64,000 nucleotides of DNA from positions 124,001 to 188,000 of the forward strand of contig NZ_JAOTJC010000007.1 in NCBI RefSeq assembly GCF_025628895.1. The letters are read 5' to 3'. Each line of letters opens with the position of its first letter. Positions within the stretch are counted from its first letter, which is position 1. The notes beneath the pieces are model-generated. The model was not told the origin of the DNA, ran no database searches, and saw only the letters and a program-made list of their open reading frames with translations. A program made the position numbers and the translations under genes. Source of the DNA: Alteromonas salexigens (GTDB lineage: Bacteria > Pseudomonadota > Gammaproteobacteria > Enterobacterales > Alteromonadaceae). Shown piece after piece: positions 59,918 to 64,000 of the stretch.

Positions 59918-60997
59918 ATGCAAACTACCCGAATGCTGTTACCTGAATGGGTGCATGTGGATGCGGTGTTACTGGCCTGGCCACACGCCGACACTGACTG
60001 GGCGCCATGGCTGGAGCCGGCCCGCGCCACTTACCTGAACCTGATTGCTGCCATTAACCGCTACCATGCGGGTGTCATCATCTTGTGCGCACCAGAAGAT
60101 GTTGAGCAATTGCAGCAACAATTGCCGGCATCAGCCAGCGTGTTGATAGTGCCGGCTAACTATAATGACACCTGGATACGGGATTATGGTTTTCTGTCCT
60201 GTGGCAGTCTGATGTCAGACGACAGCACCTGTACTCCGGTTGAGTTCAGCTTTAATGGCTGGGGACAAAAGTTCGTTGCGGCAGACGATAATCAGGTTAA
60301 CCAGAAATACCTGGCGGGTATGTGCAAATCACTGCTACGCAGCAGCCCGGTGGTGGCGGAAGGCGGCGCACTGGAAATCGATGATCATGGCCGGCTACTG
60401 ACTACGGCGCAGTGTCTGCTGAACCCTAAGCGCAATGGCGAGATGTCCCTGGACGCCTATCGTGAGACGTTTACAGAAATGTTGGGGTGCCGGGAAGTTA
60501 TTGTGCTTGAAAACGGCCACCTCGAAGGTGACGATACAGACGGTCATATCGACACGCTGGTAAGGTTTACCCCCGACAACGGTCTGGTCATTCAGGCCGC
60601 CGACAATCGCCCTGATGACAGTCACTACCCCAGCTTGCGCGCGCTGTGCGAGGAATGTGCCCGGCAGTTACCGGAACATCATCAGTATCGTCTACCCTTA
60701 CCCGATATGCGTAACAGTGCCGGAGAACGGCTACCTGCGTCCTATGCCAACTTCCTGATCTGCAACCGCGCCATCCTGCTCCCCGTCTATGGGCAGCCGG
60801 AAGATGCGCAGGCCATAGAAATTTTAAAGAACGCTTACCCCAATCACGTTGTCGAACCTATCGATTGCGCGGTACTGGTCCAGCAATTTGGCAGTTTGCA
60901 CTGCATTTCCATGCAAGTACCCGGCAATACTTTGAAAGATGACGTTTTACATGCACTGAAAAAAGGAGTGTCTATCTATGCAATCAACCTCGCTTAA
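59918..60997 (+). CDS. aguA: agmatine deiminase
   Basis: 359 residues of the PAD_porph fold. NDTWIRDYGFLS (substrate Asp), EGGALEIDDHGRLLTTAQCLLNPKRN, LEGDDTDGHIDTLVRF with catalytic His/Asp, and FGSLHCISMQVP with the nucleophilic Cys. It makes N-carbamoylputrescine from agmatine, and the following gene is its partner amidase, overlapping by 20 bp. Peptidylarginine deiminase is the alternative annotation, but the pairing and lack of a signal peptide favour agmatine. Confidence 0.92.
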   Translation: MQTTRMLLPEWVHVDAVLLAWPHADTDWAPWLEPARATYLNLIAAINRYHAGVIILCAPEDVEQLQQQLPASASVLIVPANYNDTWIRDYGFLSCGSLMSDDSTCTPVEFSFNGWGQKFVAADDNQVNQKYLAGMCKSLLRSSPVVAEGGALEIDDHGRLLTTAQCLLNPKRNGEMSLDAYRETFTEMLGCREVIVLENGHLEGDDTDGHIDTLVRFTPDNGLVIQAADNRPDDSHYPSLRALCEECARQLPEHHQYRLPLPDMRNSAGERLPASYANFLICNRAILLPVYGQPEDAQAIEILKNAYPNHVVEPIDCAVLVQQFGSLHCISMQVPGNTLKDDVLHALKKGVSIYAINLA

Positions 60998-61871
60998 GGT
61001 GGGTCTGGTGCAACAGGCTGTTGCAGACAACGACAAAGCCACTAACTGGCAAAAGAGTGCTGAGCAAATTGCCAGCCTGGCCGCCGAGGGCTGTGAATGT
61101 ATTTTATTGCAGGAGCTGCACAGCACGCTGTATTTTTGTCAGCAGGAAGACACCGATGCCTTTGATTTAGCCGAGCCCATCCCTGGCCCGGCCACCGATT
61201 TCTTTGGTGAACTGGCCGCTAAACACAATATTGTGCTGGTCACCTCGCTGTTTGAAAAGCGGGGCTCGGGCTTGTATCACAACACTGCTGTTGTGTTTGA
61301 CCGCAGCAAAGAAATTGCGGGTAAGTATCGCAAGATGCACATACCGGACGACCCGGGTTTTTACGAAAAGTTTTACTTTACCCCCGGCGATATGGGCTTC
61401 ACACCTATTCAAACCAGTATCGGAAAACTGGGGGTGCTGGTGTGCTGGGATCAGTGGTATCCCGAAGCGGCCCGCCTGATGGCCATGGCCGGTGCCGATT
61501 TACTCTTTTATCCCACGGCTATCGGCTGGGACATGCGTGATGACGAGGACGAACGAGCACGTCAGTTTGGCGCCTGGCAAACTATCCAGCGCGCTCACGC
61601 GGTGGCCAACTCGGTGCCGGTCATTGTAGCTAATCGTACTGGTTTCGAGGCCTCGCCGGTAGCAGGCGACCCGGGTATTCAGTTCTGGGGACAAAGCTTT
61701 ATTACCGGCCCTCAGGGAGAAATCCTGGCGCAGGCGGACAGCGACAGTGAACAAACCCTGTCTGTAGAGCTGGATATGTCGCGTACCGAAGCGGTAAAGC
61801 GGATCTGGCCTTATTTCCGTGACCGCCGTATCGACGCGTACGACGAACTGACTAAACGCTGGCGCGACTAA
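60978..61871 (+). CDS. aguB: N-carbamoylputrescine amidase
   Basis: 297-residue nitrilase-superfamily enzyme with the Glu-Lys-Cys triad: ILLQELHSTLYFC (Glu), KYRKMHIPDDPGFYEKFYF (Lys), LVCWDQWYPEAARLMA (Cys). Releases putrescine, CO2 and ammonia. The AAAAGGAGTG ribosome-binding site lies inside aguA, so the genes are coupled. Confidence 0.95.
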   Translation: MQSTSLKVGLVQQAVADNDKATNWQKSAEQIASLAAEGCECILLQELHSTLYFCQQEDTDAFDLAEPIPGPATDFFGELAAKHNIVLVTSLFEKRGSGLYHNTAVVFDRSKEIAGKYRKMHIPDDPGFYEKFYFTPGDMGFTPIQTSIGKLGVLVCWDQWYPEAARLMAMAGADLLFYPTAIGWDMRDDEDERARQFGAWQTIQRAHAVANSVPVIVANRTGFEASPVAGDPGIQFWGQSFITGPQGEILAQADSDSEQTLSVELDMSRTEAVKRIWPYFRDRRIDAYDELTKRWRD

Positions 61872-61878
61872 TACCTAT

Positions 61879-61901
61879 GCCCCGGATATCCGGGGCTTTT
61901 T
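61879..61901 (+). terminator. rho-independent terminator after aguB
   Basis: GCCCCGGAT / ATCCGGGGC is a perfect self-complementary stem, followed by five T. Confidence 0.88.
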
Positions 61902-61940
61902 ATATACGCCAGTATCGAGACTTACTGGTAGCCAGGTTAA

Positions 61941-62138
61941 TCAGGGTTTCGCCGGCGCGTCTTTTAGCATGTTGATAATATTCTGGTTGCCGTTCACCTC
62001 GGCAAGATCAATCAGATAGCTCTTTTGTAGTTCATCCAGTACCTGGTCGGTCAGTAACTGTTTCACCCGGTTTTCCTCGCCATTGGCAATCGCCGTTTTG
62101 ATGGCTTCCATATTGGCAATTTCATGCTGCATTGACAT
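61941..62138 (-). CDS. small protein, single ankyrin-like unit, unknown function
   Basis: 65 residues, mostly helical by eye: MEAIKTAIANGEENRVKQLL and YLIDLAEVNGNQNIINML. The spacing of helix-turn-helix with an N-G-N at the turn resembles one ankyrin-type repeat. A strong AGGAGG lies six bases before the ATG, which supports real translation. It lies alone between the aguB terminator and the diguanylate cyclase, on the opposite strand. I do not recognise a family. Confidence 0.6.
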   Translation of the reverse strand: MSMQHEIANMEAIKTAIANGEENRVKQLLTDQVLDELQKSYLIDLAEVNGNQNIINMLKDAPAKP

Positions 62139-62302
62139 ACATTATCCTCCTGAGCTGGATTGTTTGCGTTCCCTACGTTTGGCTGCAGGTAAAAACCACT
62201 CACCCGCCAAGCCCGATTACTGCTTTCTACATACTTTGTCTAATTGAAGGATCACGAAGACGTGTTATACCTTCCTACAGATAAATAACCGGACGTACCA
62301 TT

Positions 62303-63256
62303 GTGATCACCCCTTTATTCCCTGAATCGGAAAATGCCCGTTTGGAAACCCTGCGCGCACTAAAAATTCTCGACACCGCACCAGAAGAACGCTTCGACCG
62401 AATTACCCGCATGGCAAAAAGAATGTTTGGCGTACCCATCTCTCTGGTCAGCCTGGTGGATAGCGAGCGCCAGTGGTTTAAATCCGCCCAGGGACTCGAT
62501 GCTTCAGAAACTCCCCGCAACGTGTCATTTTGCGGGCACGCTATTCTGGGCGATGACCTGTTTTATATTCCCAATGCACTCGACGATAAACGCTTTTACG
62601 ACAACCCGTTAGTGGTGAATGCACCGGAAATTCGCTTCTATGCAGGTAGCCCTTTAAAAGCCGCCAACGGTCATAAGGTGGGTACACTCTGCCTGATCGA
62701 CAGTAAACCTCATGAACTGGACGAAGAAGATAAGCTGCTGCTAAAAGATTTGGGCGCGATGGTGGAGCAGGAAATTGCAGCGATGCAGCTGGCGACCATG
62801 GATGAGCTGACGCACATCTCTAACCGCCGGGGTTTTAACACACTGGCCACCCATGCACTTTCAATGTGCCGGCGAAACGACATCAGTGCCACTGCACTGC
62901 TGTTCGACCTCAACAAATTTAAGCCTATTAACGACACCTTTGGTCATGCTGAAGGCGACCGGGCACTGAAAACCTTTGCTGATTTACTGAAGCAGGTATT
63001 CCGTGATTCGGACGTATTTGCCCGCATCGGTGGCGATGAATTTGCTGCCTTGCTCACCGGCACGTCAGAAAGTGAAGCGCATGTGGTCATCGAGCGGTTC
63101 CGGAACGCGGTCAGTACTTATAACAAAAAAGCAAAGCGTGGTTATGACATTGAATTCAGCGTGGGCACGGCTGAATATATACCCGATGACACGGTAGAAA
63201 CGTTACTGGATCGCGCCGACAGCGCCATGTATTCGAATAAACGTAAAGAACGCTGA
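62303..63256 (+). CDS. GAF-GGDEF diguanylate cyclase
   Basis: 317 residues: GAF domain (about 20-160; FCGHAILGDDLFYIPNAL and FYAGSPLKAANGHKVGTLCLID are the typical GAF-cyclase blocks), then GGDEF domain from about 165 with DELTHISNRRGF, FDLNKFKPINDTFGH and the intact active site RIGGDEFAAL. The inhibitory I-site RDSD stands five residues before GGDEF, so product feedback is expected. No membrane helix. The start is GTG at 62303. The protein should make c-di-GMP in the cytosol on an unknown GAF signal. Confidence 0.9.
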   Translation: MITPLFPESENARLETLRALKILDTAPEERFDRITRMAKRMFGVPISLVSLVDSERQWFKSAQGLDASETPRNVSFCGHAILGDDLFYIPNALDDKRFYDNPLVVNAPEIRFYAGSPLKAANGHKVGTLCLIDSKPHELDEEDKLLLKDLGAMVEQEIAAMQLATMDELTHISNRRGFNTLATHALSMCRRNDISATALLFDLNKFKPINDTFGHAEGDRALKTFADLLKQVFRDSDVFARIGGDEFAALLTGTSESEAHVVIERFRNAVSTYNKKAKRGYDIEFSVGTAEYIPDDTVETLLDRADSAMYSNKRKER

Positions 63257-63262
63257 AACCCA

Positions 63263-63287
63263 TAAAAAAAGGCCCCGAAAGGGGCCT
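63263..63287 (-). terminator. terminator of the TonB-receptor gene
   Basis: AAGGCCCC / GGGGCCTT with a GAAA loop (63268-63287); the T-run is on the minus strand, so it serves the receptor gene. Confidence 0.8.
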
Positions 63288-63308
63288 TGTGCTTAAGTAA
63301 AGGTACGT

Positions 63309-64000
63309 TTAGAAGCGGTAGTTCGCTTGCACGTACATGAAGCGCCCTTGCCCGCTATGCACGGTGTTCACGAAACCATAGAAGTCGTGATGACTGTACG
63401 GCGGCTCTTCGTTGAACAGGTTAGTGGCACCAAATGTGAGGGTGGTGTCTTCCAGACCCATATAAGTAACCGTGGCATCTACCGTGGTCCATGCATCTAC
63501 CGTTTTGTCACCAAAGCCTGCATCTGCATCGCCAGAGAACTCACCCACGTAGTTCACCATCAGGGAAGCAGCCAGGTCGTCCTGCGCCCAGTCCATGCTG
63601 GCTGTCCAGCGAACTTCCGGTTGCTCGAAATCACCGGCTTCTGCATTCAGCCGCACACCACCGTCCGCGCCCGGACGAAACTCTTCATACTCCAGTACAT
63701 AGTTCATGATAAAGCCGAACCCGAACTGCCCGTACGAAGATTCCAGGCTGTAGTTTACATCCATATCCAGACCCGATGTTTCCAGATCACCCAGGTTTTG
63801 GAATGAATCGAAAACCCTTACAACCTCACCCGGGTCGCCTTCAATACCAGTAGGGAGCCGCTCTACTACATCAGGGTCGCCCCCAAATGTGCTAAACACA
63901 AACTGCGTATCGGCATCAATAATATTTTCGATGTCATAGCTGTAATAATCTAGCGAGATATCCAGGTTTTCAGTGAATTCATAAATTACACCCAGGTTGT
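63309..64000 (-). CDS. TonB-dependent receptor, C-terminal part
   Basis: The open frame runs off the window at base 64000, so about 230 C-terminal residues are seen. Alternating beta-strand patterns (NLDISLDYYSYDIENII, VNYSLESSYGQFGFGFIMNYV, VDAWTTVDATVTY, LTFGATNLFNEEPPYSHHDF, FMYVQANYRF) are those of TonB-dependent outer-membrane barrels, and the final aromatic Phe is the usual outer-membrane signal. Ligand unknown; the plug domain is outside the window. Confidence 0.9.
   Translation of the reverse strand, partial: NLGVIYEFTENLDISLDYYSYDIENIIDADTQFVFSTFGGDPDVVERLPTGIEGDPGEVVRVFDSFQNLGDLETSGLDMDVNYSLESSYGQFGFGFIMNYVLEYEEFRPGADGGVRLNAEAGDFEQPEVRWTASMDWAQDDLAASLMVNYVGEFSGDADAGFGDKTVDAWTTVDATVTYMGLEDTTLTFGATNLFNEEPPYSHHDFYGFVNTVHSGQGRFMYVQANYRF

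Overview
The window is a stretch of gammaproteobacterial chromosome. The family content points to a marine Alteromonadales member, probably Alteromonadaceae (Alteromonas or Salinimonas type). Supporting this are E. coli-like housekeeping genes beside a TonB-dependent receptor, an amylosucrase, a dedicated-sortase regulatory set (Pds), the PLP-type aspartate decarboxylase panP next to panBC, and an SO_0444-type metal permease. The genus is an inference. I saw no prophage, insertion sequence, CRISPR array or rRNA. There is one tRNA gene.

1-10.2 kb: yjaG (cut by the window edge) and yhgN; a small MerR-like HTH protein; pepB and sfsA (divergent); then the run dksA-gluQ-pcnB-folK-panB-panC, with panP convergent to panC. 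pcnB has no usable ATG/GTG start near its Shine-Dalgarno sequence and appears to start at AUC/AUU, as E. coli pcnB does at AUU. PanB, PanC and PanP together cover pantothenate synthesis from aspartate, pyruvate-derived ketoisovalerate and ATP without PanD.

10.2-24.8 kb: a degenerate EAL protein, a TrmB-like methyltransferase, the yadGH ABC exporter, a carboxymuconolactone decarboxylase-like protein, and the sortase-system trio pdsO / pdsRS with no sortase or substrate gene beside it. These are followed by a CNNM/CBS protein, a secreted lipase, a Cys-rich metal permease, a CstA-type transporter and a YCII-VOC fusion.

25-43.3 kb (minus strand): the translation/transcription supercluster, in transcription order tRNA-Trp, secE, nusG, [serine hydrolase], rplK, rplA, rplJ, rplL, rpoB, rpoC, rpsL, rpsG, fusA, tuf. 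Strong promoters with GC-rich discriminators precede tRNA-Trp, rplK and rpsL. Hairpins mark the rplJ leader, the rplL-rpoB gap, the rpsL leader, and the ends of nusG and tuf. A beta-lactamase-fold hydrolase sits between nusG and rplK, and its last codons contain the rplK -35 box.

43.3-51.9 kb (minus strand): an ABC exporter, an ACT-domain protein, a tandem solute-binding protein followed by dbpA (TTG start), pyrC, a PhnA-domain protein, and a two-cupin protein translationally coupled to a lipocalin lipoprotein.

52-64 kb: ydhF-yaeR; a sucrose locus (MFS permease and ROK fructokinase divergent from amylosucrase); folE and folM (divergent, pterin metabolism); aguA-aguB (agmatine to putrescine); a GAF-GGDEF diguanylate cyclase; and the 3' end of a TonB-dependent receptor that runs off the window.
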